A stretch of 64,000 bases of DNA from Paenibacillus brevis (GCF_018919145.1 NZ_JAHLQJ010000017.1:51343-115342), one strand, 5' to 3'; shown: positions 50,578 to 60,785, numbered from the stretch's first letter. The notes: generated by a model not told the origin, from the sequence alone. Numbers and translations are program-made.

Positions 50578-53220
50578 TCACTGCTGGATAGCATGGATAA
50601 TTTCGTACTGACCGGTCTTGAGTACCATGTTCACTGTCCGGTCTTCTTCCTTGTAAGATAGACTGCCTGTCTCGAGCGATATTCCGTTTACCATGATGTC
50701 CTTGCTATCCGCATCCAGAAGTACGAGGTCGGCCTCGGCATGGAAAGGAATGCGGAACCGGTAATGGAGACCGTCCTCTTCATAGCTCCAAGCGCTCTCG
50801 TAGAGTCCCGAAGCTGTCCTCAGGGATGCCTTAACATGCTTCAGAAGGGGATTTGGCTGAGGGGCAAGCCGAATTCTTCTGAAGCCGGGGGCGTCCTCCA
50901 GCGGCTGGATTCCGCACATATTGCGGTACATCCATTCCACGATGGAACCATACGTATAATGGTTCAACGAGTTCATGCCGAGCTCGCCGAATTTCCCGTC
51001 GGGAAGCAGCGAATTCCACCGCTCCCAAATCGTCGTTGCTCCCATCTTGACCTCATAGAGCCAGCTCGGATATTCCTCGTTAAGCAATAATCTGTATGCC
51101 AGATCGTTGTGCCCGTTTTCGGATAAAACTCTGCAGATATAAGGCGTCCCTACAAATCCGGTCTGTAAATAGAACTTGTTCTCCTCCAGATTTCGGCGCA
51201 AGTCTTCGATGATTCGCGCCCGGAACGATTCCGGAACCAAATCCATGAAAAGGGCAAGAATGTAAGCGGTTTGGGTATCCGCCGCCAGTCGTCCTCTCGG
51301 GGTGACGAATTCTTGGCAGAAGGCTGCTTTTACCTCAGCCGACAGCTTGAAATAATCTGCTGCCATGCTGTCCTTGCCTAATGCCTTGGCTGCTTTGGCG
51401 ACAAGCTCCGAGGAGTAGGCATAATAAGCGGTGGCAATCAGATCGGTTGGTGTTCCCCCGAACGGGTTGAATTCCCCCTCCCCGTCCAAGGCAAGCCAAT
51501 CCCCGTAGTGAACACCGGTATTCCACAGCCTGCTTCCGTTATCCTGCTTTCTTATCCAGTCAACATAGCCCTTCATGCTGCTTAGCTGTTGCTCTAATAT
51601 GGCCGTGTCTCCATAGTGGAGATAAAGGTTCCAAGGAATAACGGTCGCGGCTTCGGACCATGCACTGGAACCGGTGTGCGAATCCTGTTCGTTCATGCCG
51701 AAGCTGGGAACGGTAAGCGGAACAATCCCGCCCATTGTAGCCTGCTCTTGGGCCAGGTCATACAGATACTTATGAAAGAAGGCATTGCAATCCATATTGA
51801 AGCAGGCGGTGCCGGAGAACATTTGGGCATCTCCCGTCCAGCCCATCCGCTCATCCCGCTGCGGACAGTCGGTAGGCACGTCCAGGAAATTCCCCTTTTG
51901 CCCCCATAGGGCATTCAGAATGAGCCGGTTCACCATCGGGTTAGAGGATTCAAGAGCTCCCGTCGGTTCCAGGTCGGAATAGACGACACATCCGGTAAAG
52001 TCCTCCGTCGTCACTTGCCCGGGCCACCCCTCTACCTTCACATACCGGAAGCCGTAGAAGGTGAAGTAAGGCTGCACCTCATCGGGCCGTCCATTCGAGA
52101 TATAGGTGAATTCCGCTTTGGCGGACCGGAGATTGTCCCTGTAAAAACAGCCCTCCTGCATTTCCTCGCCATATTGAAGCTGTATGACGCTTCCTTTTGG
52201 AGCCTTATTTTTAAAGCGGACCCACCCCACCATATTTTGCCCCAGATCGAGAACGGTTTCGCCTCTTGGCGTATGAATCACCTTTATGGGCTTCAGTTCT
52301 TCCTTGATCCTTACCGGCAGGCTTCTGCGGGCCTCCAGCAGATTGAAATCGATGTCGAGGCAGCGGACTCCATCCCAACCGGCGTGATGGAAGGAGGGAG
52401 AAGACCATTCCTCGATATATTTGCCAGCGTCTTGAACCTCCCCATCATAAAGATTGCTGTCCAATATTTGCGACGGCGCGCATCTCCAGCTCTTATCCGA
52501 GCAGATCGTGTCCTCGCTGCCATCCGTATAGGTGATGACGAGCTCGCATAACAAGGCAAAATGTTTTCCGTAATAGCCGTCCGTTATGCCGTTAAATCCA
52601 AACCTGCCTTTATACCAGCCGTTGCCCAGCATGGCGCCGATAACATTTTCCCCTTGGCGGATGTGGTCGGTAACATCAAAGGTCTGGTATTGAATCCAGT
52701 TGTTGTAGCTGTTGCAGTAAGGCGTGAAGTATTCGTCCCCGACCCGCTGTCCGCTAATCTCCGCCTCATACAGCCCCAACCCGCAAATATATAGCCTTGC
52801 CCGAGCGATGTCCTTATGAATGCTGAAGCCTCTTCTCAGGAGCGGATGAACAGATTGCTCCTGCCAATCGGGCGTAATCCATCTCCCCGTCCAAGCCTCA
52901 TCCAGTTTGGCGGTTTCAAACCAGGCCACAGGGCTGGCCGCTTCACCGCGGTCTGTCCAGACATGGACCCTCCAGTAATAGCGGGTGCGGGGTTCCAGGT
53001 CCAGTTCCGGAGAATAGCAGATGCTGTTGATATCCTCTCTTTTTCCGCTGTCATGCAAAATATTCAAGAACGCCTCATCCAGGGCCACTTCAACCCGGCA
53101 AGCTTGCTGGATTGTCGCACCCTCGGCTCCAGGCTCAACAATCCAGCTCATCCGGGGCTTGCTTAATTCGTAACCCAGCGGATTCTCGATCCTGTTGCAT
53201 TTCATCTCCTGAATAATCAA
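50578..53220 (-). CDS. GH78 alpha-L-rhamnosidase
   Basis: 880 residues with no signal peptide, so cytoplasmic. Standard bacterial layout: N-terminal Ig-like and lectin-like beta domains, a rhamnosidase N-domain ('GRWITPDW' and 'ISGQRVGDEYFTPYCNSYNNWIQYQTFD' in adjoining parts), the (alpha/alpha)6 barrel, and a C-terminal beta-sandwich. The catalytic region is 'DCPQRDERMGWTGDAQ', with the conserved Asp, Glu and Arg residues, and later 'GATTIWERWNS' contains the second catalytic Glu. Removes terminal alpha-L-rhamnose from pectin fragments, saponins or flavonoid glycosides. TTG start 53220 is favoured by AGGAGGG 6 bases upstream. Divergent AraC gene is its likely regulator. Confidence 0.94.
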   Translation of the reverse strand: MIIQEMKCNRIENPLGYELSKPRMSWIVEPGAEGATIQQACRVEVALDEAFLNILHDSGKREDINSICYSPELDLEPRTRYYWRVHVWTDRGEAASPVAWFETAKLDEAWTGRWITPDWQEQSVHPLLRRGFSIHKDIARARLYICGLGLYEAEISGQRVGDEYFTPYCNSYNNWIQYQTFDVTDHIRQGENVIGAMLGNGWYKGRFGFNGITDGYYGKHFALLCELVITYTDGSEDTICSDKSWRCAPSQILDSNLYDGEVQDAGKYIEEWSSPSFHHAGWDGVRCLDIDFNLLEARRSLPVRIKEELKPIKVIHTPRGETVLDLGQNMVGWVRFKNKAPKGSVIQLQYGEEMQEGCFYRDNLRSAKAEFTYISNGRPDEVQPYFTFYGFRYVKVEGWPGQVTTEDFTGCVVYSDLEPTGALESSNPMVNRLILNALWGQKGNFLDVPTDCPQRDERMGWTGDAQMFSGTACFNMDCNAFFHKYLYDLAQEQATMGGIVPLTVPSFGMNEQDSHTGSSAWSEAATVIPWNLYLHYGDTAILEQQLSSMKGYVDWIRKQDNGSRLWNTGVHYGDWLALDGEGEFNPFGGTPTDLIATAYYAYSSELVAKAAKALGKDSMAADYFKLSAEVKAAFCQEFVTPRGRLAADTQTAYILALFMDLVPESFRARIIEDLRRNLEENKFYLQTGFVGTPYICRVLSENGHNDLAYRLLLNEEYPSWLYEVKMGATTIWERWNSLLPDGKFGELGMNSLNHYTYGSIVEWMYRNMCGIQPLEDAPGFRRIRLAPQPNPLLKHVKASLRTASGLYESAWSYEEDGLHYRFRIPFHAEADLVLLDADSKDIMVNGISLETGSLSYKEEDRTVNMVLKTGQYEIIHAIQQ

Positions 53221-53280
53221 TCCATTCCCTCCTCTTCAAGATAACAGGAATTTGTACACTCCAATTGTATCCTTCGGTTT

Positions 53281-53308
53281 CCATGAATTCATGGGGCTGT
53301 ATTATAAT
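53281..53308. promoter_or_regulatory. 14-bp palindrome and -10 between GH78 and AraC genes
   Basis: Perfect palindrome CCATGAATTCATGG at 53281-53294, 8 bases upstream of TATAAT (53303-53308), the likely AraC-gene -10. A dimeric regulator bound here would sit in the -35 region of the AraC gene. Confidence 0.5.
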
Positions 53309-53325
53309 TGTAGGGGGTGAATTTT

Positions 53326-54222
53326 ATGAATCATGCTTCAATTTACCGGGATACCGGAGAACAATTTTTCCGGCACGGGCATTCCATCTTTCTGAATTAC
53401 ATTTCGGAGAGCCCTAAGCCGCATCTGCATGTGCATGACTTTATCGAAATTTCTTATGTCGCTTCCGGAACGGGGGTTCATATTCTGGGAGATAAAACCT
53501 ATGAGGTTGGCAAAGGCGACTTGTTCCTGATCAACTACGATGTGCCTCACGAATTCAGGTCGTTCGATTCGCCCTCCGCAGCCCCTCTGGAGGTGTACAA
53601 CTGTGTATTTAAGCCTGATTTTATAGATGTAAATCTGATTGATTACATGGACTTCAGCGACGTAATTCACTATTTATCCTTTCGATCCATCTTCACTATA
53701 GAAGCAGACCATATCGACGATGTGAAAATACTGGGCGGCGGAAATTCGGCGATTGAAGCGATCTACCGGAAGATGCTGGAGGAGTTTACTGGGCAGGAAG
53801 AGGGATATGTCGAACTTCTCAGAGCTTATCTTATCGAGCTTCTTATTCACATCTTCCGAGCGCTTAAGAAATCGGGCAAGGCCGGAGGCGCTGCGATGAC
53901 GCATCATGCCAAGCTAATCGAACAATCCAAGCAATATCTCAGGGCGAACTATGCTCTCGGGGCCAAGCTGAACGAGCTGGCTTCCCAATCGTTCCTGAGT
54001 CCGACCTACTTCTGCAAGCTTTTTAAGGATTATACCGGTACGACCATTTCGGAATACGTTCAGGGCCTTCGAATCGAAGAGGCCTGCCATCTGCTTCAGC
54101 ATACAGACGAGAAGATCATTGCGATCGCACAAAAAGTGGGCTATAAGGACATAAAGCACTTTAACGAGGTGTTCAAAAAGCTGACAGGTATGACGCCAAG
54201 CAGCTATAGAAAAATGATGTAA
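53326..54222 (+). CDS. AraC-family regulator with cupin sensing domain (GH78 neighbour)
   Basis: About 298 residues from ATG 53326 (AGGGGG about 9 bases before; the GTG 53317 overlaps this site). Cupin half: 'HLHVHDFIEISYVASGTGVHILGDKTYEVGKGDLFLINYDVPHEF' in adjoining parts, with the family's His-rich ligand strand. C-terminal double HTH: 'KLNELASQSFLSPTYFCKLFKDYTG' and 'IIAIAQKVGYKDIKHFNEVFKKLTGMTPSSYRK'. Divergent from the rhamnosidase, so it probably senses rhamnose or a rhamnoside. Confidence 0.9.
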   Translation: MNHASIYRDTGEQFFRHGHSIFLNYISESPKPHLHVHDFIEISYVASGTGVHILGDKTYEVGKGDLFLINYDVPHEFRSFDSPSAAPLEVYNCVFKPDFIDVNLIDYMDFSDVIHYLSFRSIFTIEADHIDDVKILGGGNSAIEAIYRKMLEEFTGQEEGYVELLRAYLIELLIHIFRALKKSGKAGGAAMTHHAKLIEQSKQYLRANYALGAKLNELASQSFLSPTYFCKLFKDYTGTTISEYVQGLRIEEACHLLQHTDEKIIAIAQKVGYKDIKHFNEVFKKLTGMTPSSYRKMM

Positions 54223-54635
54223 ATCTATATTTTTCTTGCAATAAAAGCGCTTTCTAGTAAAATACAATTAAGTCCTTCCGTTTTGCTATTTGCGCAAACG
54301 TTTTCTTGAAGAAGAAGGGTTATTTTGAATTACACCTAGTGTTCTACATACGAATCAAATATGCCTTGGAGCTTGAGAAGGCTGATTTTTCGGCATATTG
54401 TGACATGCTGCTGTTTACGTAAGGTCATTACTATAATGGAACTTTCGCGGCAGACGTCATTTTTGTCGAGTTTGCGCAATCGTTTGCATAAAAAGTGAAG
54501 GCATTATTGGATGTTTAGTACGGTTTCTTGTAGCTCTGTATGCCGGAAGGAGGGGAGATCGCCAGAAGCGGAAGGGTGCATGAATTGTTGGTGAGGGTCG
54601 GACTTTGAGACTTTGAAACGAAGGGAGAAACAACG
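54223..54635. promoter_or_regulatory. Control region of the amylopullulanase gene with two MalR-like operators
   Basis: TTTGCGCAAACGTTT (54289-54303) and TTTGCGCAATCGTTT (54471-54485) agree at 14 of 15 bases and contain the CGCAAACGTTTGCG-type core of LacI/MalR operators. Between them, TATAAT at 54432-54437 is the likely -10, with no good -35. TAAAAGCGCTTTCT at 54242-54255 fits the cre consensus at 13 of 14 positions. The second operator sits just downstream of the likely transcript start, a repressing position. No LacI-family gene is in this window. Ribosome site AAGGGAG precedes GTG 54636. Confidence 0.7.
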
Positions 54636-57600
54636 GTGAGCAGACGTTCTCTATCTAAGCGCACATTTATCATGACTCTGGTGTGTGCCATGTTTATCAG
54701 TTTATTTTCGCAAGCGTTTACATTTTCTCCGGCAAGTGCCGCCAGCGGCGATCCGGAACCGGCGGTTGTTGTCTTGGTTGGTGATTTGCAAAGTGAATTG
54801 AACGGCACCGATTGGTCGCCTGGAGATAATACGGCCAGGATGATTTACGATGGCAACGGGTTTTATCATTTTACCGGGACTCTGCCGGCAGGTAATTACG
54901 AGTACAAGGTAGCTTTGAATAACTCCTGGGATGTAAGCTACGGGGCGAACAAGGGCGGAGATAACATCAAGCTGTCCTTGGCTGCTGAGCGGGAGGTGAC
55001 CTTCTACTACAACCATAATACACATGCCATTGCGGATACGACGCACTATACGCCTTTGAGTAAGGACCAGCTTCCGCGTCTGGTAGGCTCCATCCAGTCT
55101 AAAATCGGAGACTCCGCTGATTGGGATCCCGCCGGAGCCCAGGCCCTCTTGCGAGATGCTGAATTCGATAACAAGGTCTATACCGTTACCTTGAATGTGC
55201 CGAAGGGCAGCTATGAATACAAGATAGCGCTAGGGCCTTCCTGGGATGTCAATTATGGTGCAGACGGCGTCAAGGATGGCGGCAATATCAGCTTGAATGT
55301 GCTTGAGGATACCAAGATCACATTTACTTATATAAATGACGCAACGCACGCGATCTACACGGACTACAGCCCGGGCGGTTCAGATGGCGCGGTTAACGCA
55401 GCCAAGCTGTATCATCACACTTGGGATAAGCTATATCGCGCTCCATTCGGAGCTGTTTCAGCCGGGGAAGAGGTCACACTTCGTTTGCAGTCAAAGTCCG
55501 GCGACTTGACTCGGGCGAGAGTGCTTCTGAAGAATTACACGAGCGGTTCAAGCAAGCTATACAATATGAGCAGCGCAGGCACGGCAATGATCAATAACGA
55601 GGAAGTTGAAATTTGGGAAGCATCCGTTACTCCCTCAGCTGTAGGTGTATATGGCTATAAATTCCTTGCCGGTGACGGGGACGCTCAAATCGAATACGGC
55701 GAAGATGCCGCTGAAGGCGGAGCCGGGAGCGCGGTTGCAAGCAATGCGGGATATTTCCAGTTGACGGTATATGACCCGGCCTTTAAAACGCCGGATTGGA
55801 TGAAGGAAGCTGTCGTGTATCAGATTTTCCCGGACCGCTTCTTTAACGGAAATCAGGATAATGATCATGTCAAGGATGAACATGGCTCAAGGGGGCCTAT
55901 GCCGATTGAGCATATGGACTGGAGCGAGCTGCCGGATAATCCGGATATGAAAAACGAACCGGGCTATCAGGGAGACGGAGAATACAATAACGACTTCTTC
56001 GGAGGGGATATTGCGGGCATCCACGCCAAGCTGGATTATCTCGAATCTCTGGGTGTCAATACGTTGTACCTTAACCCTATAGCAGAGGCTTCCTCCAATC
56101 ATAAGTACGATGCAGCGGATTGGAAGTCACTGGATCCGATGTTCGGAACCGCTGAGGAGTTCGAGGTGTTTACTGCCGAGCTGCAAAAGCGCGGCATGCA
56201 CTTGATTATGGACGGCGTATTTAACCATACCGGCGATGATTCCATCTATTTTGACCGTTACGGCAAATATCCGACCATCGGGGCATACGAATATTGGTCG
56301 CTTATTTATGACCTGATGAATGATCAGGGAATGACCGAGACTGAGGCGAAGGAACAAGCGGCCAAAAGCCTTACGGAGGAAGGACAGACTTTTAGTCCGT
56401 ATGGCTTTGAGAACTGGTTTAATATCAAGAACAACAAGGTGGACGCAGGAACGGCTAATGAACGGTACGAATACCAATCCTGGTGGGGATTTGACAGCTT
56501 GCCTGAGATTAAATCGGTGCCGGGGACTGCGGTCAATTATGACAGTGAGCTGAATAATGAGCAATTTGCGGATTACATTTTCCGGGATGATGACTCTGCG
56601 GCAAAAATCTGGCTTACACTCGGTGCTTCCGGCTGGAGGCTCGATGTAGCCAACGAGGTTGATCCTGCATTCTGGCAGGAATTCCGGACGGAAATCAAGG
56701 ATAAGAAGCTGAACGGTGGCAAGGACCCATTGATCCTCGGAGAAATCTGGGACGATGCCTCCAAATATTTTCTCGGTGATCAATACGATTCGGTCATGAA
56801 CTACCGCTTCCGCGGAGCCCTGATCAATTTCCTGAAGAACGGAAATGCCGAATCGGCGGATAGTACACTGATGGCTGTAAAAGAGGATTATCCGAAGGAA
56901 GCATTTTATGCCTTGATGAACCTGATGGGCTCACACGATACCGCAAGGGCCGTATTTGTTCTCGGGGGCGGTACCGACAGCTTTGAACGGGCGGAATTTG
57001 ATAAAAATTATAACTACGAGCTCGGCAAGAGCCGCTTGAAATTGGCTTCCATCTTCCAGATGGGGTACCCGGGGGCGCCGACAACTTATTACGGGGACGA
57101 GGCCGGTGTAACGGGCTCAAGTGATCCGGACAGCCGCCGCGTATATCCTTGGGGAAATGAGGATACGGATCTGATCGAGCATTACCAGAAGATCGGCAAA
57201 ATTCGTACAGACAATAAGCAATTGTTCGCTTACGGGGAGTTGGAGACCCTGTATGCTAGCGGAGATGTCTATGTATACGGACGCAAGCTGGATAATCAAT
57301 ACGCGATCGTGGCGATTAACCGAGGCAGCCAAAATCAGACGGTAGAACTGGACCTGCAAGGACAATTGAAAAACGGGATTCATCTGACCGACCAGCTGAA
57401 TAGCAACTACAAGGTGACAACGGCCAATGGCGCTCTTACCTTGACCATTCCCGCGATGGATGGACGCATGCTGACTGCGGATGCCGGACAATCGCTTGCT
57501 TTGCCGGCACCTGTAAGCAATCTGACTGGAGCAGAAGGCGTTAGCTCGGTAACTCTTCAGTGGAGTCCAAGCGGAGATGCCCAGGAATATCATGTATATG

Positions 57601-60461
57601 TTTCCACCATTCGCGGCAGCTTGCATGAACGGATCCTTTCGGAAGAGATCATTACAGGTACCAGCGCTTCTATAAGCGGTCTCACCAATGGGAAGAAGTA
57701 TTACTTCATGGTTACAGCTGTGGATGGAAACGGGAATGAATCTCCGGTGACGGAGAGCAGTGCACTGGTTCCGCACTATTCCTGGAATTCCGGAGACTAT
57801 TACATTAGTCCTGCGACAGTAACCAGCTCCGTATATGTGGACCTGGAATATGACCAAAGCGTCACTGCCGAGGTGTGGATTAAGGATGCTACTGATAAGT
57901 TCCTAGCAGAAGGTCTTCAGGCGAAACTGCAAATCATCGTGCCCGGCGGGATGGATTGGGAGCCGCTTCCGGCCAGTTATGCAGGCCAGGGCGGAGGATA
58001 TGGCACAAATAATGTATTCAAAGGGACCTTCACCGCTTATGAAGCGGGTGAATACCAGTATCGGGTGGCTTTTTCAACGGATGCCGGAAGAAATTGGATG
58101 TATACAAATATTGAAACGGTGACGATCGCCCAAGATCCGTCCGACAAGATACCGCCAGTTGTAGACATTACGCTGGATCAGCCTTTGCAGGAATCAGGAC
58201 AGGTCAATCTCGCTTGGTCAGTTACCGAGGTTGTGTATCCTCAGCCGAAATCAACGCTCCAACTGTCTTCTGTATTTGATGCAACCACCGAGAATGCAGA
58301 GGGCACCGATCTGATGGATGCAATTCACGAGGCTGCGCCAACTGTAGAAGCAGAGCTGGCAGCCTTTGGCGGCGAACAGGGAGCAGATGAAGCCGCATAT
58401 GACTCGGTGTTCTTATACCGGATTTTCCGTAATGGTGAGCCCATCGCAGTGGTGAAGGGCGCTGCTCTTCACACCTATCGGGATTATGATGTGGAGAACG
58501 GAACCACCTACACTTATTTCGTTCGGGCTTACGACAGAAAAGGCAATTCTGTGGATTCGAATATTGTGGCGGTAACTCCTGATCTTGTGATGGTAGAAGT
58601 GACCTTTAAAGTCCATGCGCCGGATTATACGCCATTGAGCACACCGATCACGATTCCGGGCTCGCAGAATAACTGGGATGTGAATGCATGGGAAATGAGC
58701 CGTAACGGGGCCACTTCGGCGGATTGGGAATACACTACCTTCATTCAGGACGGAACTTCGATTACCTACAAGTATACGAAGAACAAAACCTGGAACGAGG
58801 AGGGTCTGGCAGATCACACTCCGTATGATTCTGCGATCGATCATGATGTCAGTTACTACGGCTACGGAGCTGAAGGTACCGATCTTAATGTCTTGATCAC
58901 TAACCAGGGCGGAAACAAAATGGTGATTGAGGACTCCATCCTCCGCTGGATCGATCAGCCGGTTGTGGTTACTTCACCAATGGATGGCGCATCTCTAACC
59001 ACAGATACAGTGACCATCAGAGGAAATGCTATCAAAGGCGGCGATCTGAAGATCAACGCGCAAGCGGTGAGCATTGCCGATGACATGAGCTTCTCGAAAG
59101 AAATTAACTTGAAGAAAGGTGTCAATACGATTACTGTCTCGGTTGCTCCGGACAGAGCAATCTGGGATACCGTCTTTACAGGGAACAGCGAAGCAATCGG
59201 CAAAGCAACCTCTACGCTCACCTTAACGGTGACAACTACGGGCGGAACGGTTGATGGAGGAGGCGGAAATCAGGGCAACAATGGCAATACCGGCAGCACG
59301 GGAAGTGCGGGAAGCTCCGGCAATGCAAATCACTCAAATAGTCGCATTCAGATTAGCGAAAGCACTCTAAAGGCGAATGACGGCACGGGAAAAGTTGTGA
59401 TTAGTATGGAAAATGGAGTCCGCGAGGTTGCCCTGCCTGCTAATGCAGCTGATTTACTGCAAGGGCAAAGCCTTGAATTTGTAAATGGAGAAGTCAAGGT
59501 ACAGATTCCGGCAGACGTATTGGAACAGTTAAAGCAGCAGCTTCCAGCGGACCAATGGAGTACGGCTGAAATCATTTTCAGTATCGACAGACTTTCTGCC
59601 GAGAATGCAGCCTCGTTGCTTAAGGCAGCGGAAGCCATGCTCCAAGCGGTTCGCCTGACAGCAGCAGGCGATGTTCTGGATTTCAACCTAAAGATTGTGC
59701 CTAAGAATGGATCCGCTGTGGTCTTATCCTCCTTTAACAAACCGGTAACTTTAAGCTTGGTTGCAACCGGTACGACAAAGCCTGAATTGCGGGGGGTATA
59801 CCATGTGGCAGACAGTGGGCAACTGGAATATGCAGGAGGAAGCAAGCAAGGCAGCAGCATGACGGCCGAGGTTTATCACTTCAGTAAATACGCCGTGCTG
59901 GAATATGACAAAATCTATCATGATGTACCATCTTCCTTCTGGGCTTCGGATGTGATTAAGCAAATGGCGGCAAAACACATCATCGAAGGCGTGGGCGCAG
60001 TTTCATTTGCGCCGCAGCAAGACGTAAGCCGTGCGGAATTCGCGGTGATGATCGCCCGGGCGTTGGATCTGAATACGGAGGCTGCTTCTTCGAGCTTTGC
60101 CGATGTAGACAGCTCCAAATGGTATGCCGGCCCTGTAGCTGCCGTAGCGCAAGCGGGGATTGTATCGGGGCGCAATGCCTCTGCGTTCGATCCGAATGCG
60201 GCAATCAGCCGTGAGGAAATAGCAGTAATGATCGTCCGTGCATATCAATACGTGAATGGCAAATCTGCAGAGCAAGCCAAGAATGCAGAATTTGGTGACA
60301 GTGCAAAGATTTCAGACTGGGCGAAGACGTATGTGAATCAAGCGGTGGAGCTTGGGTTAATGCAGGGCCGGGGCAATCTGTTGTTTGCGCCTCAGGACCA
60401 AGCGACCCGAGCAGAAAGTGCCAAGCTTCTGGCTGCGCTGCTTCAAGCAAATAAACCTTAA
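54636..60461 (+). CDS. SLH-anchored amylopullulanase-like GH13 enzyme
   Basis: 1941 residues from GTG 54636. Signal peptide 1-36 ('SPASAAS' cleavage region). Two X25-type starch-binding modules (about 45-140 and 147-245), a neopullulanase N-domain (CBM34-like, about 250-375), then the GH13 barrel. Region I is 'DGVFNHTG', region II 'GWRLDVANE' (nucleophile Asp670), region III 'ILGEIWDD' (acid Glu703) and region IV 'LMGSHDTAR' (Asp768). Fibronectin type III-like domains follow (about 965-1050 and later), then another starch-binding-like module (about 1325-1430), a Gly/Asn-rich linker, the conserved pre-SLH stalk and three SLH domains. It hydrolyses alpha-1,4 and probably alpha-1,6 bonds of starch and pullulan on the cell surface. 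Single gene. Confidence 0.94.
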   Translation: MSRRSLSKRTFIMTLVCAMFISLFSQAFTFSPASAASGDPEPAVVVLVGDLQSELNGTDWSPGDNTARMIYDGNGFYHFTGTLPAGNYEYKVALNNSWDVSYGANKGGDNIKLSLAAEREVTFYYNHNTHAIADTTHYTPLSKDQLPRLVGSIQSKIGDSADWDPAGAQALLRDAEFDNKVYTVTLNVPKGSYEYKIALGPSWDVNYGADGVKDGGNISLNVLEDTKITFTYINDATHAIYTDYSPGGSDGAVNAAKLYHHTWDKLYRAPFGAVSAGEEVTLRLQSKSGDLTRARVLLKNYTSGSSKLYNMSSAGTAMINNEEVEIWEASVTPSAVGVYGYKFLAGDGDAQIEYGEDAAEGGAGSAVASNAGYFQLTVYDPAFKTPDWMKEAVVYQIFPDRFFNGNQDNDHVKDEHGSRGPMPIEHMDWSELPDNPDMKNEPGYQGDGEYNNDFFGGDIAGIHAKLDYLESLGVNTLYLNPIAEASSNHKYDAADWKSLDPMFGTAEEFEVFTAELQKRGMHLIMDGVFNHTGDDSIYFDRYGKYPTIGAYEYWSLIYDLMNDQGMTETEAKEQAAKSLTEEGQTFSPYGFENWFNIKNNKVDAGTANERYEYQSWWGFDSLPEIKSVPGTAVNYDSELNNEQFADYIFRDDDSAAKIWLTLGASGWRLDVANEVDPAFWQEFRTEIKDKKLNGGKDPLILGEIWDDASKYFLGDQYDSVMNYRFRGALINFLKNGNAESADSTLMAVKEDYPKEAFYALMNLMGSHDTARAVFVLGGGTDSFERAEFDKNYNYELGKSRLKLASIFQMGYPGAPTTYYGDEAGVTGSSDPDSRRVYPWGNEDTDLIEHYQKIGKIRTDNKQLFAYGELETLYASGDVYVYGRKLDNQYAIVAINRGSQNQTVELDLQGQLKNGIHLTDQLNSNYKVTTANGALTLTIPAMDGRMLTADAGQSLALPAPVSNLTGAEGVSSVTLQWSPSGDAQEYHVYVSTIRGSLHERILSEEIITGTSASISGLTNGKKYYFMVTAVDGNGNESPVTESSALVPHYSWNSGDYYISPATVTSSVYVDLEYDQSVTAEVWIKDATDKFLAEGLQAKLQIIVPGGMDWEPLPASYAGQGGGYGTNNVFKGTFTAYEAGEYQYRVAFSTDAGRNWMYTNIETVTIAQDPSDKIPPVVDITLDQPLQESGQVNLAWSVTEVVYPQPKSTLQLSSVFDATTENAEGTDLMDAIHEAAPTVEAELAAFGGEQGADEAAYDSVFLYRIFRNGEPIAVVKGAALHTYRDYDVENGTTYTYFVRAYDRKGNSVDSNIVAVTPDLVMVEVTFKVHAPDYTPLSTPITIPGSQNNWDVNAWEMSRNGATSADWEYTTFIQDGTSITYKYTKNKTWNEEGLADHTPYDSAIDHDVSYYGYGAEGTDLNVLITNQGGNKMVIEDSILRWIDQPVVVTSPMDGASLTTDTVTIRGNAIKGGDLKINAQAVSIADDMSFSKEINLKKGVNTITVSVAPDRAIWDTVFTGNSEAIGKATSTLTLTVTTTGGTVDGGGGNQGNNGNTGSTGSAGSSGNANHSNSRIQISESTLKANDGTGKVVISMENGVREVALPANAADLLQGQSLEFVNGEVKVQIPADVLEQLKQQLPADQWSTAEIIFSIDRLSAENAASLLKAAEAMLQAVRLTAAGDVLDFNLKIVPKNGSAVVLSSFNKPVTLSLVATGTTKPELRGVYHVADSGQLEYAGGSKQGSSMTAEVYHFSKYAVLEYDKIYHDVPSSFWASDVIKQMAAKHIIEGVGAVSFAPQQDVSRAEFAVMIARALDLNTEAASSSFADVDSSKWYAGPVAAVAQAGIVSGRNASAFDPNAAISREEIAVMIVRAYQYVNGKSAEQAKNAEFGDSAKISDWAKTYVNQAVELGLMQGRGNLLFAPQDQATRAESAKLLAALLQANKP

Positions 60462-60743
60462 GCTATCCTGCGCTCAATTGAATGAATATCATCTAAAGAG
60501 TTGAACTATTGAATTTTACGTTTTGAGGGCAACGTGTGAAGTGTGCTTACGATCGCTCTTGTTCGCGGATTTCTCTAATTGAACCAAGATAATAGGAGGT
60601 AGAAATCGACTCACAAAGGCGAATGCTTCCGCTTTATGCTTCCGAAGCAGCTTTCTTCCAGAAAGCTTTTAACACTTTGCTCTTATGCCCTTTCTACGCA
60701 GTCTATATAGTTCAACTATAAGTACGCCCCTTGAGAAAGCATG
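60462..60743. other. Intergenic region after the amylopullulanase gene
   Basis: An 8-bp perfect stem (60649-60656 with 60660-60667) followed by four T could end the amylase transcript. ATGCTTCCG occurs twice nearby (about 60623 and 60637), and the 10-mer TAGTTCAACT recurs (60711 direct, about 60500 inverted, about 60976 nearly so). No ORF supported. Confidence 0.4.
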
Positions 60744-60779
60744 GAACACCCCCTGGGATTTCAAATCCAGGGGGTGTTC
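60744..60779. terminator. Strong palindrome, probable terminator of the ArsR/small-ORF transcript
   Basis: 13 perfect base pairs (60744-60756 with 60767-60779), extended inward by about 5 more with one bulge. On the minus strand it follows the small ORF by 6 bases. The downstream tail is not a clean T tract. Confidence 0.55.
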
Positions 60780-60785
60780 ACGCTG

